A DNA stretch of 13,080 bases from positions 1 to 13,080 of the forward strand of contig DATFJC010000024.1 in NCBI GenBank assembly GCA_035269445.1, written 5' to 3'. The position numbers and the translations under genes were made by a program. Origin of the DNA: DATFJC01 sp035269445. Its GTDB lineage: Bacteria > Patescibacteriota > Patescibacteriia > UBA2591 > UBA6264. Shown in pieces: positions 1 to 6,572 of the stretch. Positions within the stretch are counted from its first letter, which is position 1, and every line of letters starts with the position of its first letter. The notes below the pieces were generated by a model that saw only the letters and a program-made list of their open reading frames with translations, had not been told where the DNA came from and made no database searches.

Positions 1-584
1 GCTATTATAGGATTAAAATCAATCTCCTTTATTGTTTTTTCTTTCATAGAAAGATTTGAAATATTTACAATAATTTCTGCCAATTTTTTAATATTTATTT
101 TCTCAGTATTTCTATAACCTTTTAAAATTTTCTTAGCCTTAATCGAATTAATCATTTTTTTAGCTTCTGATAAATTTATAGGTGCTATTGACCAGCTTAC
201 ATCCTTTAAAATTTCTACAAATATCCCCCCCATACCAAAAAGCAAGGCTGGGCCAAATACCTTGTCTCTTTTCATCCCAGAAACAAATTCAAGCCCTTTA
301 ATTTGTTCTTGAATTAAAATAACGCCTTTTTTCAAGGCATTATTTCTTTTAATTATGTTAAATTTTTCTCTTAAATCATTTTCGTTTTGAATATCTTTAA
401 AAACTAAACCCTTTTCAGTTCGATGAAGTAAATTAGGAGAAAAAGCCTTTAAAACAAAGGGAAATTGTTTTGTTTTTCGTAAACCTTTTAAATCTTTTTC
501 AGATTTAATTTTCCTTGTCCATGGTATAGGAATATTATATTTTTCTAAAAGCTCTATTGTTTTATCAAATTCTAAAAGTTTCAT
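1..584 (-). CDS. ADP-forming acyl-CoA synthetase, ATP-grasp (beta) subunit, C-terminus off the window
   Basis: This gene encodes the ATP-grasp subunit of an NDP-forming acyl-CoA synthetase, which makes ATP from ADP, phosphate and an acyl-CoA such as acetyl-CoA. The 194 visible residues match the ATP-grasp_5 family: a lysine-bearing segment FPFVLKAFSP (41-50), a histidine in NLLHRTEKG (51-59) at the place of the phosphorylated beta-subunit histidine, a glycine-rich stretch FGPALLFGMGGIFVEIL (110-126), and EIDFNP (187-192), the usual acidic ATP-grasp end motif. The reading frame is still open at base 1, so roughly the last 30 residues are missing. The ATG at 584 gives a typical separate beta-subunit N-terminus, not a fusion to an alpha part. 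It lies 8 bases after the DUF4870 gene and is probably cotranscribed with it. No Shine-Dalgarno sequence is visible. The alpha subunit is not in this window. Family assignment is firm; the substrate is not known. Confidence 0.85.
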   Translation of the reverse strand, partial: MKLLEFDKTIELLEKYNIPIPWTRKIKSEKDLKGLRKTKQFPFVLKAFSPNLLHRTEKGLVFKDIQNENDLREKFNIIKRNNALKKGVILIQEQIKGLEFVSGMKRDKVFGPALLFGMGGIFVEILKDVSWSIAPINLSEAKKMINSIKAKKILKGYRNTEKINIKKLAEIIVNISNLSMKEKTIKEIDFNPII

Positions 585-592
585 TAAAAAAT

Positions 593-904
593 TTAAAACT
601 TTATCTTATTTACAAACTTTTTAAGTCCTGGTATTTGCCACCTTTCTCCAAAAATAGCTTGAATAAATCCAAAAATAGAGATTAGAATACAAACAAGCCA
701 ACCAAGGGCACCAATAATCCAACCTATAAAGGGAATAATCCAAACAAGGGTAAAAATTACTTCTAAGATAAAAACGCTCATCCCCTGTTTAGCGTGAAAT
801 TTAATAAATTCATTTTTTACTTTAATAAAAAATGGCAAAAAACACAAAACACCAACATAAGATAAGGCTGATAAAACTAAGGCAAATAAGTTTTTTGTTT
901 TCAT
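593..904 (-). CDS. DUF4870 family small membrane protein
   Basis: This is a 103-residue membrane protein of the DUF4870 (Tic20-like) type; function is unknown. It has a hydrophobic N-terminal segment, then the family signature FIKFHAKQGMSVFILEVI, in which the FHAKQG core precedes a long hydrophobic stretch, and a family-like tail GERWQIPGLKKF. Three or so membrane segments are likely: about residues 6-26, 40-60 and 62-84. The frame is open from a TTG at 922, but I chose the ATG at 904. It starts exactly before the hydrophobic segment and leaves a sensible leader of about 27 bases after the predicted promoter, whereas the TTG would leave about 9. It is the first gene of a likely two-gene unit with the acyl-CoA synthetase subunit. 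No ribosome binding site is recognisable. Confidence 0.8.
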   Translation of the reverse strand: MKTKNLFALVLSALSYVGVLCFLPFFIKVKNEFIKFHAKQGMSVFILEVIFTLVWIIPFIGWIIGALGWLVCILISIFGFIQAIFGERWQIPGLKKFVNKIKF

Positions 905-937
905 GGAATATTTTTTTAACAACTAATTTATATTCTT

Positions 938-966
938 ATTATAATACAACCTTCTTTAAAAAACAA
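938..966 (-). promoter_or_regulatory. Predicted sigma-70 promoter for the DUF4870 gene
   Basis: Reading the minus strand, TTGTTT (966-961) is followed by a 17-base spacer and a consensus TATAAT (943-938). The -35 box lies inside the last codons of the RNase J gene. Transcription would start near 931, about 27 bases before the ATG at 904. The -10 sits in the palindromic 10-mer TATTATAATA (937-946), which occurs again between tsaB and the divergent plus-strand gene. Confidence 0.5.
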
Positions 967-2566
967 CTACAATAGGCTTTTTGCCTAGCTTGGAAAGCAA
1001 AAAGTCGCCAAATCTTTTTTTAATTTGTTCTCTTCCCTTTTTATTAGTACCGTACTTTTTCATTAATCTCTTAGCTTTTTTACTGGCTGCTTTTATAATT
1101 CTATCTTCTACAAAAAGCCCTAAAAATAAAACTTCTACATTTTTAGACTCTTGTTGGCTTAATATACAAATACCAGATTCTGCCAATTCTCTTCTTTCCT
1201 TAATAATATTTCTTTTCAATTTTTTAACCTTTCCTCCTGATACAATAAGTGGGGTTAGCTTTTTTTTATCTAAAAATGTTACCTTATTTTGAGACATTTC
1301 TATAGTATCACCATTATTCAATAAAAAGCAATTTTTTTCTTTAACACCAGACTCTTTAGCAAGTTTAATATGTTCGACCTGCATGCGATTTCCTCCCTCA
1401 ATGGGTATAAAAAACTTAGGCCTAATAAGATCTAGCATTTCTCTTAAGCCTTCTTTACAAGCGTGACCAGAACTATGAACACCAGCTCCTAAAACTGGTT
1501 TATAAATAATTTCTGCGCCTTGGTCTATTAAGCGATCCATAACTTTATGAATTGAAAGCTCATTCCCTGGTATAGCAGAGGATGAAAATACTATAGTATC
1601 ATCGGGCTTAACCTTGATATCACTATGTTCTCGATTGGCAACCCTGGTCATTGTAGAATTTGGTTCACCTTGAGTACCAGAAGCTATAATAAGAATATTT
1701 TTATCAGGATAACTATGAATCGATTTTAAATCAATAATTAAATCATCAGGAATATCAAAATAATTAAGCTCTTTAACTAATCTCACCATTTTAACAATAG
1801 AAAATCCAGCAATAGCAACTTTGCGATTATTTTTCTTACAAATATCAAGAACCTGATGTATTCGACTTACAAGGGTAGAAAAACTAGTAAAGATAACTCT
1901 TGCCTTGGCATTGACTATAATTTTTTCAATAGTTTCTCCCACTTTCTTCTCTGGTAGAGTTCGACCTGGTACTATAGCATTGGTACTATCTGACATAAGG
2001 GCTAAAACTTTTTCATTACCTACTTTTTTAAGAAAGCTCTTATCAACTACTGGCTGATCAGTGGGATCATCATCAAACTTCCAATCTCCAGTATGCACCA
2101 ATGTTCCAATGGGCGTTTTAATAACAAACCCCACACTTTCAGGAATGTTATGAACAACATTAAAGGGGGTTATTGCGAAATTACTCCCTAATCTAAACTT
2201 TTGCTTTGGGCTAATTTTAAAAAACTTTGCCCCAAAAACATTTTCATCTTTTAGCCTCTCTCTTAACAAGGCTATTGTTAGATCTGTTGCATAAATTGGT
2301 GGTTTACCAAGTCTTTCCCAAAGATAAGGCACTCCGCCAATATGGTCTAAATGTCCATGTGTTATAAGTAAGGCCTTAATCTTTTTTTTGTTTTTTTCTA
2401 AATAATCAATCGATGGCAAAAGCCATTTAACTCCTGGTAACTCAAACGAAGGAAAGCCGACCCCTAGGTCAACTACAATAATATCATTACTATACTCTAT
2501 AGCAATACAATTTTTGCCAACTTCTTCTAAGCCACCAAGTGGTATAATTTTAATCGTTTTTTTCAT
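956..2566 (-). CDS. rnj: Ribonuclease J (metallo-beta-lactamase / beta-CASP RNase)
   Basis: This is a 536-residue RNase J, an RNA-processing and decay enzyme with 5'-3' exonuclease and endonuclease activity in the family. The metallo-beta-lactamase core shows HGHLDH (70-75, the HxHxDH metal motif), His139 in VVHNIPESVGF and Asp161 in HTGDWKFD. The beta-CASP part shows SDSTNA (192-197) and HSSGHA (364-369). The C-terminal region has ERRELAESGI and a family-like end. Length is normal for the family. One oddity: where RNase J usually reads PxHGE (His390 in B. subtilis numbering, as I recall it), this protein reads PIEGG, with Glu390 instead of the His ligand. It is the last gene of an apparent operon, 25 bases after acylphosphatase. 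The ATG at 2566 has only an AU-rich leader. Family is certain; the effect of the substitution is not. Confidence 0.95.
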   Translation of the reverse strand: MKKTIKIIPLGGLEEVGKNCIAIEYSNDIIVVDLGVGFPSFELPGVKWLLPSIDYLEKNKKKIKALLITHGHLDHIGGVPYLWERLGKPPIYATDLTIALLRERLKDENVFGAKFFKISPKQKFRLGSNFAITPFNVVHNIPESVGFVIKTPIGTLVHTGDWKFDDDPTDQPVVDKSFLKKVGNEKVLALMSDSTNAIVPGRTLPEKKVGETIEKIIVNAKARVIFTSFSTLVSRIHQVLDICKKNNRKVAIAGFSIVKMVRLVKELNYFDIPDDLIIDLKSIHSYPDKNILIIASGTQGEPNSTMTRVANREHSDIKVKPDDTIVFSSSAIPGNELSIHKVMDRLIDQGAEIIYKPVLGAGVHSSGHACKEGLREMLDLIRPKFFIPIEGGNRMQVEHIKLAKESGVKEKNCFLLNNGDTIEMSQNKVTFLDKKKLTPLIVSGGKVKKLKRNIIKERRELAESGICILSQQESKNVEVLFLGLFVEDRIIKAASKKAKRLMKKYGTNKKGREQIKKRFGDFLLSKLGKKPIVVVF

Positions 2567-2591
2567 ATTATATATTTTTTAAGTTAATAAT

Positions 2592-2864
2592 TTATCTTCT
2601 TATCATAAATTGCCCAAATTCTTTTTGGGGCTTTTCCCATATTATGTCCAGGTCTTTAACAGTGGCCATTTCTGACCCTTCCTTGCACCAAGCAATAAAG
2701 CGTTTTAATTCTTCTTCCCTGCCTTGAGCTAAAACCTCAACTGTCCCATCTTTTTTATTTTTAACAAAGCCTACAATGTTTAATTCAGTTGCCTTTTTTC
2801 TAGTATAATATCTAAAAGAAACACCTTGAACAATGCCCTTTATGATAAGATGAGCTTGTTTCAT
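2592..2864 (-). CDS. acyP: Acylphosphatase
   Basis: This is a 90-residue acylphosphatase, a small cytoplasmic enzyme that hydrolyses carboxyl-phosphate bonds in compounds such as acetyl phosphate or 1,3-bisphosphoglycerate. The family signature is complete: GIVQGVSFRYYTRKKA (10-25) holds the phosphate-binding loop with catalytic Arg18, and GFVKNKKDGTVEV (32-44) holds catalytic Asn36. The length equals the usual single-domain form, so it is not the N-terminal part of HypF. It lies 6 bases after the metallophosphoesterase gene and 25 bases before RNase J, so all three are probably one transcript. No Shine-Dalgarno is visible before the ATG at 2864. The physiological substrate cannot be read from the sequence. 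Confidence 0.95.
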   Translation of the reverse strand: MKQAHLIIKGIVQGVSFRYYTRKKATELNIVGFVKNKKDGTVEVLAQGREEELKRFIAWCKEGSEMATVKDLDIIWEKPQKEFGQFMIRR

Positions 2865-2870
2865 AAAAAT

Positions 2871-3695
2871 TTAATTTACCTTTTTATTTAAAGTAAATAA
2901 CGTAATTTCAGGCCTGGCATTAAATCGAACTGGTAATTGGGTAGTAGAAACACCAGGATTAATATAAATTGGCAAAGAGTTAATTTTATACATGCCAGAA
3001 AGATATTTTCCTTTATAAATATTAGGAACCCAAAAAGCAGGAATAAAAGGAATTTTTACCTGTCCCCCATGGGTATGGCCGGTTAAAATAATATCTACGT
3101 CTTCAGTGGTTATTTTATCCTTGATTTCTAAACAATGAGATAAAAAAATATTAGGATCAGAATTATGAATGCCCTTAAATGCTTTTTCAATATCATCATG
3201 GCCAGTTCTGGGATCATCAACCCCTATAATATTAAGAAATCCATCCCTTTTTTTAATCTTTAAATTTTCATTTATTAAAAGATTAATGCCTAGCGACCTA
3301 AGAGCGTCCCCAAGAACATGGTTATTAACATGTTTATTTGCATGAATATGGTTCCCAAAAATAACAAATATGTTTTGGGAATCATAAAATCCTGTTAATT
3401 TTTGAAAAAATTTGTAACAAGGCTTAATAGATTGTGTTGTATGATCTACCAAATCCCCTGTTATAACTATATAGTCAGAATTTATTTTCTTAATTAATCC
3501 CAAAACCTTTTTTTCAATTTTGCCAAATGATTTAATATGAGTATCACTAATTTGTAAAATTGTTTCTCCTTGAAAACTTTTGGGAAGATTTTTCAAATAT
3601 ATTGGTATTTTTTTAATTTTAATATTATATGGTTCAATAAGGAAGGAATAAAAGCACAAAGCTATAATAATTAAAATTAATATATATAAAAACAT
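2871..3695 (-). CDS. Membrane-anchored calcineurin-like metallophosphoesterase (YkuE/YaeI type)
   Basis: This is a 274-residue metallophosphoesterase. Residues 2-19 form a hydrophobic N-terminal segment (membrane anchor or uncleaved signal), so the catalytic domain probably sits at the membrane. The two-metal site motifs are all present: SDTH (Asp51, His53), GDLVD (Asp81), GNH (Asn115, His116), SH (His187) and GHTHGGQVKIP (His207, His209). The C-terminal segment NPGVSTTQLPVRFNARPEIT is close to the YkuE/YaeI subfamily end. Members of this group act on phosphodiester or phospholipid-type substrates, but the natural substrate here is unknown. It is the first gene of an apparent operon with acylphosphatase and RNase J, behind its own predicted promoter. 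The ATG at 3695 is directly followed by the membrane segment and leaves a leader of about 18 bases. Confidence 0.9.
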   Translation of the reverse strand: MFLYILILIIIALCFYSFLIEPYNIKIKKIPIYLKNLPKSFQGETILQISDTHIKSFGKIEKKVLGLIKKINSDYIVITGDLVDHTTQSIKPCYKFFQKLTGFYDSQNIFVIFGNHIHANKHVNNHVLGDALRSLGINLLINENLKIKKRDGFLNIIGVDDPRTGHDDIEKAFKGIHNSDPNIFLSHCLEIKDKITTEDVDIILTGHTHGGQVKIPFIPAFWVPNIYKGKYLSGMYKINSLPIYINPGVSTTQLPVRFNARPEITLFTLNKKVN

Positions 3696-3719
3696 GAAAT
3701 AATTATCTTATTTATTAGA

Positions 3720-3747
3720 ATTATACAAGATTTAAAAATAAAAACAA
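3720..3747 (-). promoter_or_regulatory. Predicted sigma-70 promoter for the metallophosphoesterase-acyP-rnj unit
   Basis: On the minus strand TTGTTT (3747-3742) is followed by 16 bases and a consensus TATAAT (3725-3720). Transcription would begin near 3713, about 18 bases before the ATG at 3695. The remaining intergenic bases, 3748-3893, contain no gene that I can recognise and only weak AT-rich inverted repeats. Confidence 0.5.
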
Positions 3748-3893
3748 GCTGATCATAACATTGGCTTTGTTATAAAAAAATAATGCTATTGTCTTAATAT
3801 TGGCAACCAAAACCTAAAAAAGTTAATATTATATTAAGAAATAAAATACAAACAACCCCTTTTAACTAAGATATGTATTAAAAAGACCTAATC

Positions 3894-3924
3894 AAAAGAC
3901 CCCTTAAAATAAAAGGAGTCTTTT
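3894..3924 (-). terminator. Intrinsic terminator after tsaB
   Basis: Two 12-base arms (3894-3905 and 3913-3924) enclose a 7-base loop. In the minus-strand RNA the only non-Watson-Crick pair is a G-U; on the plus strand the same position would be a C-A mismatch. The stem therefore fits minus-strand transcription better. Its 3' arm ends in a U run. It lies 15 bases beyond the tsaB stop and separates tsaB from the metallophosphoesterase unit. Confidence 0.7.
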
Positions 3925-3939
3925 TCTAAAAACAAAACC

Positions 3940-4344
3940 CTAAGTAATATTTGGATCCTTGCCATAATATGGCAAGGCCATATGAAAAGTACCTTTATTA
4001 TAATCTTTTTTTATTGCTTTTAAAAAAAGGTCTTTATTTTCCTTGTCACCCTTATTATTAGATACGCCCAAAACAGGAATTTTTTCAAGCCAACCAATAG
4101 TATTTACAACAGACAAGGCTTTTCTAATTGCACTAAAGCGCCCTGGCCCATTAACAACAACTATTGTCTCAATATCGCCTAAAACAGATCCATTATCAAG
4201 TAAAATTTCCTTTATTCCCTTTAACAACTTAGCTCCAGCCCTTTTTTCCTTAAAAAGAAATCTTTCTTTTATAAGCTTTTTTTGATTATCAAATAAAGCC
4301 AAATAGACTTTTTCTTTTATTAGGTTATTTAAAAATAAATACAT
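3940..4344 (-). CDS. tsaB: Half-length TsaB-like protein (tRNA t6A synthesis partner)
   Basis: This 134-residue protein resembles TsaB, the non-catalytic ASKHA-fold partner of TsaD in making the t6A37 modification of ANN-decoding tRNAs. The clearest motif is VVVNGPGRFSAIR (62-74), corresponding to the GPGSFTGLR motif of TsaB, followed by a helix and IPVLGVSN (89-96). Ordinary TsaB proteins are about 220-240 residues; here the second subdomain is reduced to about 40 residues ending in LPYYGKDPNIT, which resembles the C-terminal tail of TsaB. The N-terminal DTS motif of the ASKHA fold is not recognisable. The frame is intact and the gene has its own promoter and terminator, so the short form looks real and not broken. 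It stops with TAG. TsaD, TsaE and TsaC are not in the window. Assignment is good for the family, less sure for function. Confidence 0.72.
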   Translation of the reverse strand: MYLFLNNLIKEKVYLALFDNQKKLIKERFLFKEKRAGAKLLKGIKEILLDNGSVLGDIETIVVVNGPGRFSAIRKALSVVNTIGWLEKIPVLGVSNNKGDKENKDLFLKAIKKDYNKGTFHMALPYYGKDPNIT

Positions 4345-4347
4345 AAG

Positions 4348-4376
4348 TTTACATTAATTTATATTTTTATTATAAT
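4348..4376 (+). promoter_or_regulatory. Predicted sigma-70 promoter for the 683-residue membrane protein
   Basis: TTTACA (4348-4353), a 17-base spacer and a consensus TATAAT (4371-4376) make the best-matching plus-strand promoter in the window. Transcription would start near 4383, giving a leader of about 37 bases before the ATG at 4420. Its -10 box overlaps the predicted minus-strand -10 box of tsaB. Confidence 0.6.
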
Positions 4377-4396
4377 ATTAACACAAAATAAAGCAA
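4369..4396 (-). promoter_or_regulatory. Predicted sigma-70 promoter for tsaB, overlapping the divergent promoter
   Basis: On the minus strand TTGCTT (4396-4391) is followed by 16 bases and TATAAT (4374-4369). Transcription would start near 4362, about 18 bases before the tsaB ATG at 4344. The -10 shares bases with the plus-strand -10 because both lie in the palindromic 10-mer TATTATAATA (4368-4377). Confidence 0.45.
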
Positions 4397-4419
4397 TCAT
4401 TATATTAATTTTAAAAAAT

Positions 4420-6471
4420 ATGCCTTTAATAAATTTCTCTCAATTTAACATAAAGGGGAAAGATTCTAATACTTTTTCTAGAGTTCACATCAGCACCCCT
4501 CAAAAAACATTAAAAAGTTTTGGCCAATTAGCCATTGTTGCCTTTATAGAGTCGCCTGAGGAAAAAGAAATAAAAGATCAGGTAAAAACAAAAATACAAG
4601 ATTTAATTGACTTAGCAGTTAATAATCTTTATAGCAAAAGTCAAGATAATCTAAGTCAAGAACAAAACTTTGAAAAATTATTACAACAATTAAACAACTG
4701 GCTCCAAGCTGAAAAAGAATTTTTTAATAAAATTAAAGATTTAAACTTAACTATTATTAATACCTACCAAAAAAATATTTTTCTTAGTCAAATAGGAAAC
4801 ATTGGGGTTTATTTTAAATCTAACAATGATTTAACAGAAATATCTCAAAGAAATAAAAAAATAAAATTCTCTAATGTAATTAGCGGTGCCTTAGAAAAAG
4901 AAAACAATCTCTTAGTTACCTCTAAAAACCTTTTTGATTACTTTTCTGATAAAAAAATTATTCAGCTTTTTAATAACCAAAAGTCAAAAGAAATAATCCA
5001 AAATATTAAAAACCTTTTACCAGAGACTTCTGAAAACGAAAATATTACTGGAATTATTATGGATAGGGATGAAAAACAAAAACCTGAAAAAGAAATCAAT
5101 CACAAGGAAATGCCTATCCAAAAAACCGAAAAGCAGGTTAAAGAAAAAGAAGAAAAAAACAATCAAGACATTAAAGAGGAAAAAGATAATAAAGTGAAAA
5201 AAGAAGAAAAAAAAGAAGAGAAAGAAACAGAAAAAGAACATCCCACAAAACAAGAAAAAATTGAAAAGCCCTCCCCTAAAAAAATAAAACCAAGCCAAAA
5301 AAAGTCTTTTCAAAATAAAATAAAAACCAGTAAAATAAAAGATATGCCTAAAATAAACATAAAAAAAACTAAAAAACCACATTTTATTGCTTTAATAGTA
5401 ATTATAATTTGCGCTGTTCTTTTTATGGCAAGCATTATTGTCTTAAGTAACAAAAAAGCAAAACAGGCAGAACAAGAAAAATACAACACCCTTATACAGC
5501 AAATAGAAAGCAAAAAATCAGAATTAACAGCTGCCTTAATTTCAGAAGATCAAGCTGCAACAGGAACATTAGAAGAAATGAAGTCATTATTAAAAGAGTT
5601 GCCCACTAACACAAAAGAGCAAAAAGATGCCTATAATACTTATTTATCAAGCTATAAAAATGCTTATTATCGAATCCATGATATAACCCCTATTGAATCC
5701 CCTAAACTTGTCTTTGAAGTATCGAGCTTAAGTGAAAATGCAAAAGCAGGAGATTTGGCAAAAATTGGTAATAACCTTTATGTTCTAAATTCTAATAACA
5801 ATAATATTTATCGTTATAATACCAAAAACCAACAAAGCCTTACAATAAATAGCTCTTCTACAAATGTCGGGCTTCTTACGGAAATATCTAAAATGGACAA
5901 CGATAACTTAATAGGTTTTACTGGTAACAAGGTAGCTACCTTTAATATAGTTGATAATATTTTAGAGCCCTTAACCTTAGAAACCGAGCATCAACAAAAT
6001 ATTGAAAAAATCATTGCCTATAATAATAAAATATATACCTTAGAGCCCTTAAATAATCAAATTTATAAATATTCTAAATCAATAGATAGCTTTAGCAAAG
6101 AAACACCTTGGATTAAAGATAGTACTAATATTGAAAATGGTTATGATTTCACTATTGATGGATCTATTTATGTTCTCTTAAAAGCAGGTAATATTATAAA
6201 GCTTTATACTGGAGAGAAAGCAGACTTTAATAACCCCCAATTTAGCCCCCCCATATCACTTCAAGCCAAAATTAAAACTAATTATGACATGAGCTATATT
6301 TATATTCTTGACCCTCCAAGTAAACGCTTAATAAAACTTTCCAAACAAGGCAATATTATAGAACAATATGCTAGTCATGATTTTGGTGAAATAAAAGATT
6401 TTGTTATTTCAGATAACGAAAATACGGCCTGGATACTTTCTGACGACAAGATATATGAGATTGAAATCTAA
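4420..6471 (+). CDS. Membrane protein: degenerate PP2C-like domain, Lys/Glu linker, one TM segment, propeller-like C-terminus
   Basis: No established name; 683 residues. Residues 1-217 look like a degenerate PP2C/PPM phosphatase: LSQIGNIGVYF (122-132) resembles the GDSRxY region, NNLLVTSKNLFDYFSDKKI (162-180) resembles the LLxxSDGLxDxxSxxEI region, and ENITGIIM (207-214) resembles the DNxT-V-V end motif. The metal-binding aspartates of these motifs are replaced (GN for GD, KN for DG, E for D), so catalysis is unlikely. Residues 218-318 are a Lys/Glu/Pro-rich linker. Residues 321-343 form one membrane segment with a strongly positive N-terminal flank, placing the N-terminus inside. Residues 344-425 are helical, with a likely coiled coil. 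Residues 430-683 carry repeats such as NNLYVLN, NKIYTLE, GSIYVLL and SYIYILD, suggesting a beta-propeller outside. It is the only plus-strand gene, alone in its unit. A pseudophosphatase sensor or scaffold is inference. Confidence 0.7.
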   Translation: MPLINFSQFNIKGKDSNTFSRVHISTPQKTLKSFGQLAIVAFIESPEEKEIKDQVKTKIQDLIDLAVNNLYSKSQDNLSQEQNFEKLLQQLNNWLQAEKEFFNKIKDLNLTIINTYQKNIFLSQIGNIGVYFKSNNDLTEISQRNKKIKFSNVISGALEKENNLLVTSKNLFDYFSDKKIIQLFNNQKSKEIIQNIKNLLPETSENENITGIIMDRDEKQKPEKEINHKEMPIQKTEKQVKEKEEKNNQDIKEEKDNKVKKEEKKEEKETEKEHPTKQEKIEKPSPKKIKPSQKKSFQNKIKTSKIKDMPKINIKKTKKPHFIALIVIIICAVLFMASIIVLSNKKAKQAEQEKYNTLIQQIESKKSELTAALISEDQAATGTLEEMKSLLKELPTNTKEQKDAYNTYLSSYKNAYYRIHDITPIESPKLVFEVSSLSENAKAGDLAKIGNNLYVLNSNNNNIYRYNTKNQQSLTINSSSTNVGLLTEISKMDNDNLIGFTGNKVATFNIVDNILEPLTLETEHQQNIEKIIAYNNKIYTLEPLNNQIYKYSKSIDSFSKETPWIKDSTNIENGYDFTIDGSIYVLLKAGNIIKLYTGEKADFNNPQFSPPISLQAKIKTNYDMSYIYILDPPSKRLIKLSKQGNIIEQYASHDFGEIKDFVISDNENTAWILSDDKIYEIEI

Positions 6472-6513
6472 GGCCCTCCTAACTAGATAGTTCTAAGATA
6501 AAAAAATAATATA

Positions 6514-6548
6514 AAAAGTCTACGGAAAAACTGCAACCGTAGACTTTT
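6514..6548. terminator. Bidirectional intrinsic terminator between convergent genes
   Basis: A perfect 12-base-pair stem (6514-6525 with 6537-6548, core GTCTACGG/CCGTAGAC) closes an 11-base loop. Each arm has A's on its outer 5' side and T's on its outer 3' side, so a U run follows the stem in both directions. It lies 42 bases after the plus-strand membrane protein gene and 24 bases after the rplL stop, and can end both transcripts. Confidence 0.85.
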
Positions 6549-6572
6549 ATTTTGTGACTTTAATTTAAAATG

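Noticed and set aside
905..922. TTG start extending the DUF4870 protein by 6 residues
   Set aside because: The predicted transcription start leaves too short a leader, and the ATG at 904 lies just before the hydrophobic segment.
981..1292. Open frame on the plus strand inside the RNase J gene
   Set aside because: It is antisense to a well-conserved RNase J region, has a low-complexity Leu/Ser/Phe composition, and resembles no family.
3755..3773. ATAACA/TGTTAT inverted repeat with a 7-base loop upstream of the phosphoesterase promoter
   Set aside because: Only 6 AT-rich pairs; expected often by chance in this composition, and no regulator is known to bind it.
3793..3838. CTTAATAT/ATATTAAG inverted repeat with a 30-base spacer
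   Set aside because: All AT-rich with a long loop; no conserved RNA family or terminator features seen.
4043..4285. Plus-strand open frame opposite tsaB
   Set aside because: It is fully inside tsaB on the other strand, has no promoter, and no recognisable domain.
5017..5513. Minus-strand open frames rich in Phe opposite the membrane protein gene
   Set aside because: The Phe runs are just the complement of the Lys/Glu-coding purine tract; hydrophobic appearance is a by-product of composition.
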